Assembly: GCF_002001015.1 (NCBI RefSeq)
Contig: NZ_MUNO01000037.1
Span: 1 to 64,000 of the forward strand
Reading direction: 5' to 3'
Length of the DNA stretch: 64,000 nt
Source: Polaromonas sp. A23
GTDB lineage: Bacteria; Pseudomonadota; Gammaproteobacteria; Burkholderiales; Burkholderiaceae_C
How positions within the stretch are numbered: the stretch's first letter is position 1; the number at the start of each line of letters is the position of its first letter. Position numbers and translations under genes: made by a program. Below the pieces are notes generated by a model. That model was not told where the DNA came from and searched no databases. It saw only the letters and a program-made list of their open reading frames with translations. Shown here piece after piece: positions 1 through 7,629 of this stretch.

Positions 1-601
1 AGGTAATCGTTGCGCCTGCAATCGGGCCGGGGCAGCTCATGCCGGCGTCGGTGCACAGTTGGTAGGCCCAGGTGGTATACGTTGCGTCGGCGCGGGTTTC
101 TTTGGTCTTCCTGCCGAAGCCGTCGTACTCCCACAGGGTAGTGAGGCCGTTGGGGCCGGTCAGGCTGGTGACGCCGCCGAAGCGCGCGTCGTAGGTTTTG
201 CTTTCGCTTTGGCCCAGCACGTTGCTGGTGCTGACAGGAAAGCGGCCATCGGCGCCGAAGCTGCTGCTGGCTGAGCGGGCCGTGGTGGCGCTGGAGATGG
301 CGTAGCCGCTGGCACCGGCGCAGGCGCTGGTGCTGACGCTGTTCTTGTTGCCGTACTGGTCGTAGCTGTGGCTGGTCTGCAGGCAGTCGTTGGGGCTGTC
401 GGGCTCGACCACTTCTTTGATCAACAAACCCTGCGCGTCGTATTCGAAGCTGCTGCTTCTGACTTTGGTGTCCGCCAGGGCCGCTGGGCTCCAGATGCCT
501 AGTGTTGCACATAGCAGCGCCGGCAGCAGCGCCGACAGAAGGCGCATTTTGCGAGGAGCCGTGTAAATGGCGCACTGGTTTGCGGATGTTTGTGGGTTCA
601 T
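1..601 (-). CDS. RHS/YD-repeat protein, N-terminal part (runs off the window)
   Basis: The reading frame is open from the window edge to an ATG at 599-601 preceded by an AGGGAG ribosome binding site; the C-terminus lies outside the window. Residues about 19-43 form a signal peptide (hydrophobic run ending in ALA), followed by YD-type motifs such as FEYDAQGLL, SYDQYGN and WEYDGFGRKT. These are typical of RHS repeats, which build a hollow beta-shell (as in TcC). A second ATG at 545-547 would start right at the signal peptide but has no ribosome binding site. It lies 33 bases downstream of the SpvB-like gene at 635-3382 and is probably its operon partner. Any C-terminal toxin domain cannot be seen. 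Confidence 0.8.
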   Translation of the reverse strand, partial: MNPQTSANQCAIYTAPRKMRLLSALLPALLCATLGIWSPAALADTKVRSSSFEYDAQGLLIKEVVEPDSPNDCLQTSHSYDQYGNKNSVSTSACAGASGYAISSATTARSASSSFGADGRFPVSTSNVLGQSESKTYDARFGGVTSLTGPNGLTTLWEYDGFGRKTKETRADATYTTWAYQLCTDAGMSCPGPIAGATIT

Positions 602-634
602 GGTGGGTTCTCCCTCTTTATGCTTTTTGTGCTT

Positions 635-1255
635 TTACGGCTTGACGCTGGTAACGCTGGCTTTCTTGAGCCGGCCCAAGATCCAGTTGTTGCTGTCAGC
701 TGGCCAGTACTCGTTGGCCGTGGCCTTGCTTGAGCCTTCGCTGTTGCTCACTGTGATCTGGGTCGGGTCGCCGTATTGCGGGCTCTGGCCGTACACGTAG
801 CTGGTGGTGCTGCTGGGGTAGGGGGTGCCGCTCAAGTCCCAGCTTTCTTCCACGCTCTGGCTGGGGTACACAAAGACGCTGGCGCCTGCGGAGCCCGGGC
901 TTTGGGCATAGGTGTTGATGGTGCGTTTGAGCAGGCCGGCGTTGCCGGAACCAGGCAGCCGGGTTTCGTTTTTGGTCACACTCCCCGTGAAGGGATAGGT
1001 CTGGTCGAACTCGGTGTAGCTTTCTATGTTGTTGGCCACGCTTTTGGATTTCATCCAGCGAAAGCCCAGTGAGCCTCGGCCTGTGCCCTGCTCTGCCTTT
1101 AACCCGCCGTAGTTGTATTGCACGGTGTTGACTCCGCCCAGGCCGTTGCTGGTGCTGACGGTGCTGACGACGTATTGCGGGTACTGCAGGTCGATCTTGG
1201 GGTAGACCGAGGCGTTGGCGCCGCTGTCTTTGGTGTAGACCGCGCTAGCGGTGAG
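635..1255. repeat. Long direct repeat, copy 2 (partner at 3426-4046)
   Basis: The 3' end of the second SpvB-like gene is highly similar, without visible gaps over long stretches, to 3426-4046 at the end of the first one, about 2.79 kb away. Both encode the same C-terminal segment and stop. The short spacers after each stop also resemble each other (both contain TCCCTCTTTA-type sequence that supplies the next gene's ribosome binding site), so the duplicated unit includes the gene junction. Confidence 0.85.
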
Positions 1256-3382
1256 GGGTGCATAGCTGATGGTTGTCGCAGTCTGCAGGCCAGATGTCAC
1301 CACCGCCATGAGGTCCGGATTGACCCTGAAGTTGGGCCCTATCCAGAGTGCGTTTCCGATACGCGAAAATTGCACGATATCCGGCAAACCGTCGCCCGTA
1401 ACGTCAGCCACATGATGTGTATATGCGCTGCCTGCGCCAGTGAGGGTGGTCGAGTAGGTATGCGGCAGGTAAAAATAACCATTGCCCGGATTGAGGGTGA
1501 CCCACGACGCATTGTCACCCCGCGATATCGACAGCATATCTACAAGTCCGTCACCGTTTAGATCAACCAGATGGTGCGCATAGGAGTCGGCCGGTCCAGT
1601 CAGATTCGAAGAGTGGCTCCACGCCGAAAACGTACCATTGCCGATATTGATGCTGACAAACAAGCCGCTTTGGCTGCGCGACATCTGAACCAGATCCGCG
1701 AGGCCGTCGCCGTCGACATCGACGAGATGGGTGTTGTAAGCATCGGCAGCGCCGGTCAGGCTGGACTGGTGGTTCCATGTCGAAAAATAGCCGTTACCAG
1801 GGTTGTAGCTCACATACAGCGCATTGGTGGTGCGAGAAAGATGAACCATATCGGCCAAGCCGTCGCCGTTCACATCAGCAAAATGCGTCGCATAACTGTT
1901 AGCCGCACCGGTCAGGCCCGACATATGACTCCATGAAGAGAAATAGCCATTGCCCGGGTTGATACTCACGTGCAACGCATTGGTCGTGCGCGACATGTGA
2001 ACCAGGTCGGTAAGGCCATCGCCATTCACATCAACAAAATGCGTCGCATAGCTGTTGGCCGCGCCTGTCAGGCCCGACTGATGACTCCAGGTCTGGAAAT
2101 TGCCATTGCCCGGATTAATGCTTACAAACAACGCGTTGGTGGTGCGCGACATGTGCACCAGGTCCGGCAAACCGTCGCCATTCACGTCCACCATGTCCGT
2201 CGTGTAGTCATTGGCGGGCCCAGTCAAACCCGACGTATAGGTCCATGAAGAAAAATAACCGTTGCCCGGATTGATGCTTACAAACAGCGCTGCGCTGGTT
2301 CGCGAAGTCTGAACCAGATCGGCAAGGCCATCACCATTGACGTCAACGACGAAGATGCTATAGGCGTCGTCGGCACCGCTCAATGCAGAGGAGTGGCTCC
2401 AAGCGCCAAAAAATTCGCCGTCAGTCGTATCTGTCCAGGTCAAATTCGTGGGTGGCAAACACGCTGAGGCGACCTGTCCATCACACTCCGTCAATTGCGC
2501 AAGCCGGGAGCGGCTCGTCGAAGCGCTTTGTTGATAGGTAAGCACATAGTCCTTGACGGCCGTGCCGCCATTTCCATAGGTCTTGATGCGAGTTAGGCGT
2601 TTGAGGGACTTGTAGACACTGCCAGCCAGAAAGCCCCTGCGGACATCCGGCCTTTCTTCGGAGATGAATTGCAGATAGTTGCCGGTTGCCTGCCCGGCAG
2701 TTGCATTGCCGGTGTAATCGACCCGGTCGGGGTAGTACTCCCCATTGGCGTTGTCTTCGATATAAGCGAAGGTCATGAAGTTAGTCTTGACGTCAGAGAT
2801 CTTGTTGATGGCCCAGACTCTGACAGTCGGCTTGTCCTGCGCTTCAATCCTTGAGTCGATCGTGTTGCCGTACTCCATCGTCAGCCCGGCCTTACTTCGA
2901 ACCGTGAAAGAGGCCACACCGTTGCCAGCCGTTCCTGAAGCGATGATGCGGCTGAAGCTATCCCTTTCGGTACGGTATTCACTGCCATCACTGCCGTAAG
3001 TACCGGACATCAGGATCAGCCTCTGACCGTCCAGACAGTAACGGTCGTTCATGTCGTAGTTGACGCCACCGCGCACGCCGTCCTGGGCCATGGTCCTGGG
3101 GCAGCGGGTAATGACTGAGAGCCCGCTCAGGTTCCAACCCATGCCCAGCAGACCATTGCCACCCTGGCTGTTGTATTCCAGTGAGAGCCGGGGTTGCATG
3201 CCGGCCACGCCGGGTGGCACCTGAATGGGAATGGAGTAAGTCGCTGCGCCGGACTCGTTAACGCTGAACTGCCCGGGAGTGGTGCCTGCTACGGTGGTCT
3301 GGGCCAAGACTGGTCCCGCCATCAGCGCTGTGCTGAGGCTCAGTGCCACGCCCATCAGTATGTTGCTGTATCTGCCTTGCAT
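635..3382 (-). CDS. Exported SpvB-domain / FG-GAP (VCBS) repeat protein, copy 2
   Basis: This 915-residue protein starts with a signal peptide (cleavage expected after VLA, about residue 27). A SpvB-like N-terminal domain follows (about 30-325: QFSVNESGAATYSIPI, LEYNSQGGNGLLGMGWNLSG). Residues about 327-684 carry seven 52-residue repeats, each with a Ca-binding-type DVNGDGxxD loop, enough for a seven-bladed propeller. The last 230 residues nearly match those of the upstream paralogue at 3426-6221. Family knowledge: SpvB plus FG-GAP is the TcB-type shell subunit of Tc toxins or the front part of large SpvB-RHS secreted proteins. Here the chain ends before the YD repeats, which are in the next gene. 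Role in secretion, toxicity or adhesion is inference. Confidence 0.85.
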   Translation of the reverse strand: MQGRYSNILMGVALSLSTALMAGPVLAQTTVAGTTPGQFSVNESGAATYSIPIQVPPGVAGMQPRLSLEYNSQGGNGLLGMGWNLSGLSVITRCPRTMAQDGVRGGVNYDMNDRYCLDGQRLILMSGTYGSDGSEYRTERDSFSRIIASGTAGNGVASFTVRSKAGLTMEYGNTIDSRIEAQDKPTVRVWAINKISDVKTNFMTFAYIEDNANGEYYPDRVDYTGNATAGQATGNYLQFISEERPDVRRGFLAGSVYKSLKRLTRIKTYGNGGTAVKDYVLTYQQSASTSRSRLAQLTECDGQVASACLPPTNLTWTDTTDGEFFGAWSHSSALSGADDAYSIFVVDVNGDGLADLVQTSRTSAALFVSINPGNGYFSSWTYTSGLTGPANDYTTDMVDVNGDGLPDLVHMSRTTNALFVSINPGNGNFQTWSHQSGLTGAANSYATHFVDVNGDGLTDLVHMSRTTNALHVSINPGNGYFSSWSHMSGLTGAANSYATHFADVNGDGLADMVHLSRTTNALYVSYNPGNGYFSTWNHQSSLTGAADAYNTHLVDVDGDGLADLVQMSRSQSGLFVSINIGNGTFSAWSHSSNLTGPADSYAHHLVDLNGDGLVDMLSISRGDNASWVTLNPGNGYFYLPHTYSTTLTGAGSAYTHHVADVTGDGLPDIVQFSRIGNALWIGPNFRVNPDLMAVVTSGLQTATTISYAPLTASAVYTKDSGANASVYPKIDLQYPQYVVSTVSTSNGLGGVNTVQYNYGGLKAEQGTGRGSLGFRWMKSKSVANNIESYTEFDQTYPFTGSVTKNETRLPGSGNAGLLKRTINTYAQSPGSAGASVFVYPSQSVEESWDLSGTPYPSSTTSYVYGQSPQYGDPTQITVSNSEGSSKATANEYWPADSNNWILGRLKKASVTSVKP

Positions 3383-3425
3383 TTCCTCGCACTCCCTCTT
3401 TACTTATGCTTCTACGTTTGTTTTT

Positions 3426-4046
3426 TTACGGCTTCACACTGGTAACGCTGGCTTTCTTGAGCCGGCCCAATATCCAATTGTTGCTGTCAACCGGCCAGTA
3501 CTCATTGACCGTGGCCTTGCTTGAGCCTTCGCTGTTGCTCACTGTGATCTGGGTCGGGTCGCCGTATTGCGGGCTCTGGCCGTACACGTAGCTGGTGGTG
3601 CTGCTGGGGTAGGGGGTGCCGCTCAAGTCCCAGCTTTCTTCCACGCTCAGGCTGGGGTACACAAAGACGCTGGCTCCTGCGGAGCCTGGGCTTTGGGCAT
3701 AGGTGTTAATGGTGCGTTTGAGCAGGCCGGCGTTGCCTGAGCCGGCCAGGCGGGTTTCGTTCTTGGTCACATTCCCCGTGAAAGGATAGGTCTGGTTGAA
3801 CTCGGTGTAGCTTTCGATGTTGTTGGCTACGCTCTTTGATTTCATCCAGCGAAAGCCCAGGGAGCCTCGGCCTGTGCCCTGCTCTGCCTTTAACCCGCCG
3901 TAGCTGTACTCAACAGTGTTGACGCCGCCCAGGCCGTTGCTGGTGGCTACTGAGCTCACTACGTATTGCGGGTACTGCAAATCAATCTTCGGGTACACCG
4001 ACGCATTTCCTGCACTGTCTTTGGTGTAGACCGTGTTTTCGGTGAG
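3426..4046. repeat. Long direct repeat, copy 1 (partner at 635-1255)
   Basis: This block encodes the shared C-terminal segment of the first SpvB-like protein and is the direct-repeat partner of 635-1255. Recombination between the two would delete one complete SpvB-like gene while leaving an intact hybrid gene. Confidence 0.85.
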
Positions 4047-6221
4047 CGGCTTGTACACAATCGCTGTAGTGGTGTCGGAGCCTCTTGACACAGACTGGAG
4101 TAAAGGAGCCGGAAATGTGGAAAGAGACACATGCATGATGGCTTCGCTTTCCGTCACAAGGATCAAGTCGCCCTTACCGTCACCATTGGCGTCAGCGAAC
4201 TCCCGGGGGTAGGCGCTCGAAGTCCATCCATTGCCGTTAATGTCGGTCGAAATCGCCTGCTGTAAAAATGAACCATCTGCCTGCCCCAAGAACACATAGG
4301 TCTGCGCCTCGCTCGCCAAAGTCATCACAAGGTCTGCTCGCCCATCGCCATTGACGTCTACCAAATCGCGGCGATAAGCTAACTCGGTCCATCCATTGCC
4401 ATTGACGTCGGTTGACACCGGCTGGGTCAGGAACGATCCATCGCCTTTGCCAAGAAACACGTGCGGCACCGCTTCGTCCTTGTCAATCAGAACGAAGTCC
4501 GGAAGACCATCACCATTGACATCGGCGAATCGACGGGAATAAGCGCTGAAAGTCCAGCCGCTTCCGTCAACGTCTGTGGACACAGGTTGTTGTGCAAAGG
4601 AGCCGTTGGTTTGGCCCAGAAACACGTACACCTGTGCTTCGCTGTTGGCGGCCATCACCAGGTCGGCCCGGCCATCACCGTTCACGTCCATCAGATACCG
4701 GGGGTACGCTAACTCGGTCCACCCATTGCCGTTGACGTCGGTTGACACCGGCTGGGTCAGGAACGATCCATCGCCTTTGCCAAGAAACACGTGCGGCACC
4801 GCTTCGTCCTTGTCAATCAGAACGAAGTCCGGAAGACCATCACCATTGACATCGGCGAATCGACGGGGATAAGCGCTGAAAGTCCAGCCGCTTCCGTCAA
4901 CGTCTGTGGACACAGGTTGTTGTGCAAAGGAGCCGTTGGTTTGGCCCAGAAACACGTACACCTGTGCTTCGCTGTTGGCGGCCATCACCAGGTCGGCCCG
5001 GCCATCACCGTTCACGTCCATCAGATACCGGGGGTACGCTGACTCGGTCCATCCGTTGCCGTTGACGTCAGTCGAAATCGGTTGCGTCAGAAATGAGCCG
5101 TCTCCCTTGGCCAAAAACACATGAGGTACCGCTTCATCCTTGTCAATCAAAACGATATCTGGTATTCCATCACCGTTGACATCGGCAAATCGCCGGGGAT
5201 AGGCGCTCGAGGTCCAGCCGCTGCCATTGATGTCGGTTGGAATAACTGCTGCATCCATCCCATTGACGCCGGACAGCCAGCCAAAAATGGTTGGAGGAAA
5301 GCATGCCCCACTGCCTTCACACTCCTGCAGGCCCGTCGATCGCGTTGCGCCTCCGGCAATCAGGTTGTCATAGGACAACGAGTAACTTTTAACCAGCTGC
5401 GGCCCAACGTAGGTCTGAACTGAAGTCAGTCGGAGCGCACTCCTGCTTTTGGAACCGCTTCGGTAACGCACCAGAACATCCGGCCTCGCTTCATAGTTGA
5501 AACGTATTTGATGGGTAGCGGTGACGCCAGTAGTGGCATTTGCCGTGTAGTCAATACGCTGTGGATAAAAGTCACCGTTGGTGTTGTCTTCTGTATAAGT
5601 AAAGGTCAGATAGTTGCCCTTGGCGTCGGTCATTTTTTGCAGCGCCCAAATCAAGACAGCCGCTTTACCTTGCGCCTCGATTCTTGAATCGACGCTTGAG
5701 CCAAAGTGCAGTGTCAATCCTGCTTTGGTTTGAACGCTAAAACTCAGCGGGCCACTGTAGGTTGCAGAAGTACCGTTGTCCCCCCCGATGGCCGTAATCT
5801 TTGAGAAAGACTCCCGTTCGGTTCGGTACTCGCTTCCATTTGCCCCATAGCTTCCAGTCACCAAAATCAGCCTTTGGCCATCCAGACAGAACCGGTCGTT
5901 GTTGTCGAGATTGACGCTTCCACGCACCTCGTCGCTGGCCATGGTTTTGGGACACCGGGATATGGCAGACAGCCCTCCAAGGTTCCAGCCGATACCCAGT
6001 AGTCCATTGCCACCATGGCTGTTGTACTCGAGCGAGAGTTGAGGCTGCATGCCGGCCACGCCGGGCGGTACCTGGATGGGAATGGCGTAGGTAGCTGCGC
6101 CTGATTCGTTGACGGAGAACTGCCCGGGTGTGGTGCCCGCAACCGTGGTTTGTGCCAGTGTGAGACCGGCGGTCATGCACAGGACCACGCCAAACAGCGC
6201 CTGTCTGTCGAAATGCCTCAT
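3426..6221 (-). CDS. Exported SpvB-domain / FG-GAP (VCBS) repeat protein, copy 1
   Basis: This 931-residue paralogue of the protein at 635-3382 has a signal peptide ending near TLA (residue 23) and the same SpvB-like N-terminal domain. The middle differs: about residues 320-707 hold seven 55-residue FG-GAP units that alternate in two types (FADVNGDGLPD and LMDVNGDGRAD), giving 110-residue double units. Two double units are almost identical in DNA (4381-4710 and 4711-5040). The C-terminal 225 residues and the terminal KKASVTSVKP are shared with copy 2, so the pair arose by duplication. It is the first gene of the leftward cluster; the start ATG follows an AAAGGG ribosome binding site. Confidence 0.85.
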   Translation of the reverse strand: MRHFDRQALFGVVLCMTAGLTLAQTTVAGTTPGQFSVNESGAATYAIPIQVPPGVAGMQPQLSLEYNSHGGNGLLGIGWNLGGLSAISRCPKTMASDEVRGSVNLDNNDRFCLDGQRLILVTGSYGANGSEYRTERESFSKITAIGGDNGTSATYSGPLSFSVQTKAGLTLHFGSSVDSRIEAQGKAAVLIWALQKMTDAKGNYLTFTYTEDNTNGDFYPQRIDYTANATTGVTATHQIRFNYEARPDVLVRYRSGSKSRSALRLTSVQTYVGPQLVKSYSLSYDNLIAGGATRSTGLQECEGSGACFPPTIFGWLSGVNGMDAAVIPTDINGSGWTSSAYPRRFADVNGDGIPDIVLIDKDEAVPHVFLAKGDGSFLTQPISTDVNGNGWTESAYPRYLMDVNGDGRADLVMAANSEAQVYVFLGQTNGSFAQQPVSTDVDGSGWTFSAYPRRFADVNGDGLPDFVLIDKDEAVPHVFLGKGDGSFLTQPVSTDVNGNGWTELAYPRYLMDVNGDGRADLVMAANSEAQVYVFLGQTNGSFAQQPVSTDVDGSGWTFSAYSRRFADVNGDGLPDFVLIDKDEAVPHVFLGKGDGSFLTQPVSTDVNGNGWTELAYRRDLVDVNGDGRADLVMTLASEAQTYVFLGQADGSFLQQAISTDINGNGWTSSAYPREFADANGDGKGDLILVTESEAIMHVSLSTFPAPLLQSVSRGSDTTTAIVYKPLTENTVYTKDSAGNASVYPKIDLQYPQYVVSSVATSNGLGGVNTVEYSYGGLKAEQGTGRGSLGFRWMKSKSVANNIESYTEFNQTYPFTGNVTKNETRLAGSGNAGLLKRTINTYAQSPGSAGASVFVYPSLSVEESWDLSGTPYPSSTTSYVYGQSPQYGDPTQITVSNSEGSSKATVNEYWPVDSNNWILGRLKKASVTSVKP
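4381..5040. repeat. 330-bp tandem direct repeat (two units) inside the FG-GAP array
   Basis: Positions 4381-4710 and 4711-5040 align without gaps and differ at only three positions that I can count (4392, 4401 and 4537 of the first unit). Each unit encodes two FG-GAP blades. The flanking blades are related but clearly more diverged, so the near-identity points to a recent in-frame duplication or gene conversion. Confidence 0.95.
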
Positions 6222-6587
6222 GCCCGCCCTTTTTTTTGATTATTCTGAAATTAAATTGCCGCGATGCTACCAAGCTCGGGCAGCAATTCAACATGCGGGT
6301 CAGAAAAAAAACGCTTTTCATCTCCTCTATTTGTAGTAGACGCTCGTTTCAAAAAAAGAAAATGCGAACTAAAGACCCAGCATCCAAGGACATGAGCCGG
6401 GGACAGCCTGACTCGTTCGACCAGAACTTAAGCGCTAAGACTAAGCGGCTTAACTGGCGTCAATTGATTCATTTGCACCACACCCAAACGGCAGAATCGC
6501 AATTTCTGGGCATAAAATTCAGACGCTTTTGCCGGCGGCGGACCATCTCACCTGTCTTCATCGTGGCCATTTATCCCTGCTTATCTG
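6222..6587. other. Divergent intergenic region, AT-rich, no gene seen
   Basis: These 366 bases separate the leftward SpvB/RHS cluster from the rightward secretion operon and must carry promoters for both. The sequence is A/T-rich with poly-A/T runs near 6229 and 6305. I see no convincing open frame with its own ribosome binding site and no clear sigma-70 hexamer pair. Confidence 0.6.
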
Positions 6588-7109
6588 ATGTTCCTCCTGC
6601 GTATTCCGTTCCAGCGATGGCCATTTCGCTATCACATGCTGACCGCCTGCCTGGTAGTGGCCGGTATTGCCACGGCTGGTTGGTGGTTGGCGCACAAAGC
6701 CTCATTCCTGGCCAGCGAGCGTGACACCGAGCTGCGTTCTTTGCAGATTCAACTGCAGACCCTGGAGCGCACGAGCGTAAAAAAGCAATCCGGGGACTTT
6801 ACCCAGAGCCTTCCCCCGGCCTCGCGATCCGATGAGGTTGTGCGTGAGCTGAGCCACCAGGCCCAGCTCCTCGGTGTTCAGATTACCTCGTTGTCCGTCG
6901 TCATTCCGGAGCCCTCCATCAGCGAACTCCGAAAATTTCAATTTAATCTGAACACGAATGCTGACTACAAGGCCTTGAAACTCTGGCTAGGGGAATTGCT
7001 GGCTCGCTATCCGTCGTTGGCGGTTCAAGCACTGTCCATGCGCGGGGCATCCAACGACTCAACTCGCCAGGAAGCCCTGGTGAGTTTTGTTCTTTTTGTG
7101 AAGGACTGA
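6588..7109 (+). CDS. PilO/GspM-like inner-membrane assembly protein
   Basis: 173 residues with one membrane segment near residues 16-35, then a short coiled-coil stretch (about 40-62) and a small alpha/beta domain. This is the layout of PilO, MshJ and GspM, bitopic proteins of the inner-membrane platform of type IV pili and type II secretion. Sequence similarity is weak, so the assignment rests on layout and on its position directly before a PilP-like gene and a secretin. First gene of the operon; the ATG at 6588 could be replaced by the ATG at 6636, which would leave the membrane segment at the very N-terminus. Confidence 0.65.
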   Translation: MFLLRIPFQRWPFRYHMLTACLVVAGIATAGWWLAHKASFLASERDTELRSLQIQLQTLERTSVKKQSGDFTQSLPPASRSDEVVRELSHQAQLLGVQITSLSVVIPEPSISELRKFQFNLNTNADYKALKLWLGELLARYPSLAVQALSMRGASNDSTRQEALVSFVLFVKD

Positions 7110-7110
7110 T

Positions 7111-7629
7111 GTGGCTAGCCGTGTTCAGATCTATGGCGTGCTTTGCGCAGTTGTATTGATCGCATGGATAGGCGCTCGGGAGCCGGCCTCTTCGGCGGCT
7201 GTACCCGGCGGTAGCAGGGCCAGCGCGTCTTTTCAGCAAGCAGTACCGGCTTCCCGCGCCGTTCTTGCGCTGCCCGCAGAGCTGGAACGCCCTGCCCTGG
7301 AGCCAGCGAGCCGTGATCCCTTCGCTGCTCTGGCTCCGCCGCCATCCTTGGTAGCCATCCAAAAGCCGGTTCCGGTGGCCCCACCACCCGCGCCGTCACC
7401 GCCGCCACTGAATCTAAGGTTCACGGGCAGGATGACGGCGCCTGATGGCAGCCAGGTCATATTTGTTGCCTTCGGCGACACACCTATGTCTTTGTCGCCT
7501 GGTCAAACCTTGCCCAATGGTTACAGGGTTCACGCGATCCATGAGCGCAATGTTGAACTGCATTACCAGCCCTTGAATTTCACCGCACGTCTTGATTTGC
7601 CCGAGCCACCCCGATACGAAATCCGATGA
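7111..7629 (+). CDS. PilP/GspC-like periplasmic linker protein
   Basis: 172 residues, GTG start one base after the previous stop. There is one N-terminal membrane segment (about 5-22), a Pro/Ala-rich linker (about 60-105) and a C-terminal beta domain (about 106-165) with the LRFTGRM...GDTPMSLSPGQTL pattern. That pattern fits the homology region of PilP/MshK/GspC, which links the inner-membrane platform to the secretin. The last four bases overlap the secretin start (ATGA), so the two are translationally coupled. It is named by architecture and position, not by strong motif identity. Confidence 0.65.
   Translation: MASRVQIYGVLCAVVLIAWIGAREPASSAAVPGGSRASASFQQAVPASRAVLALPAELERPALEPASRDPFAALAPPPSLVAIQKPVPVAPPPAPSPPPLNLRFTGRMTAPDGSQVIFVAFGDTPMSLSPGQTLPNGYRVHAIHERNVELHYQPLNFTARLDLPEPPRYEIR

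Noticed and set aside
1330-5260. Repeat arrays considered as CRISPR or minisatellite
   Set aside because: Units of 156 and 165/330 bases keep one frame and encode regular FG-GAP blades with no spacers; they are protein repeats.
6236-6724. Plus-strand frame before the PilO-like gene as a separate gene
   Set aside because: No ribosome binding site, no domain, and it overlaps the PilO-like gene in another frame.
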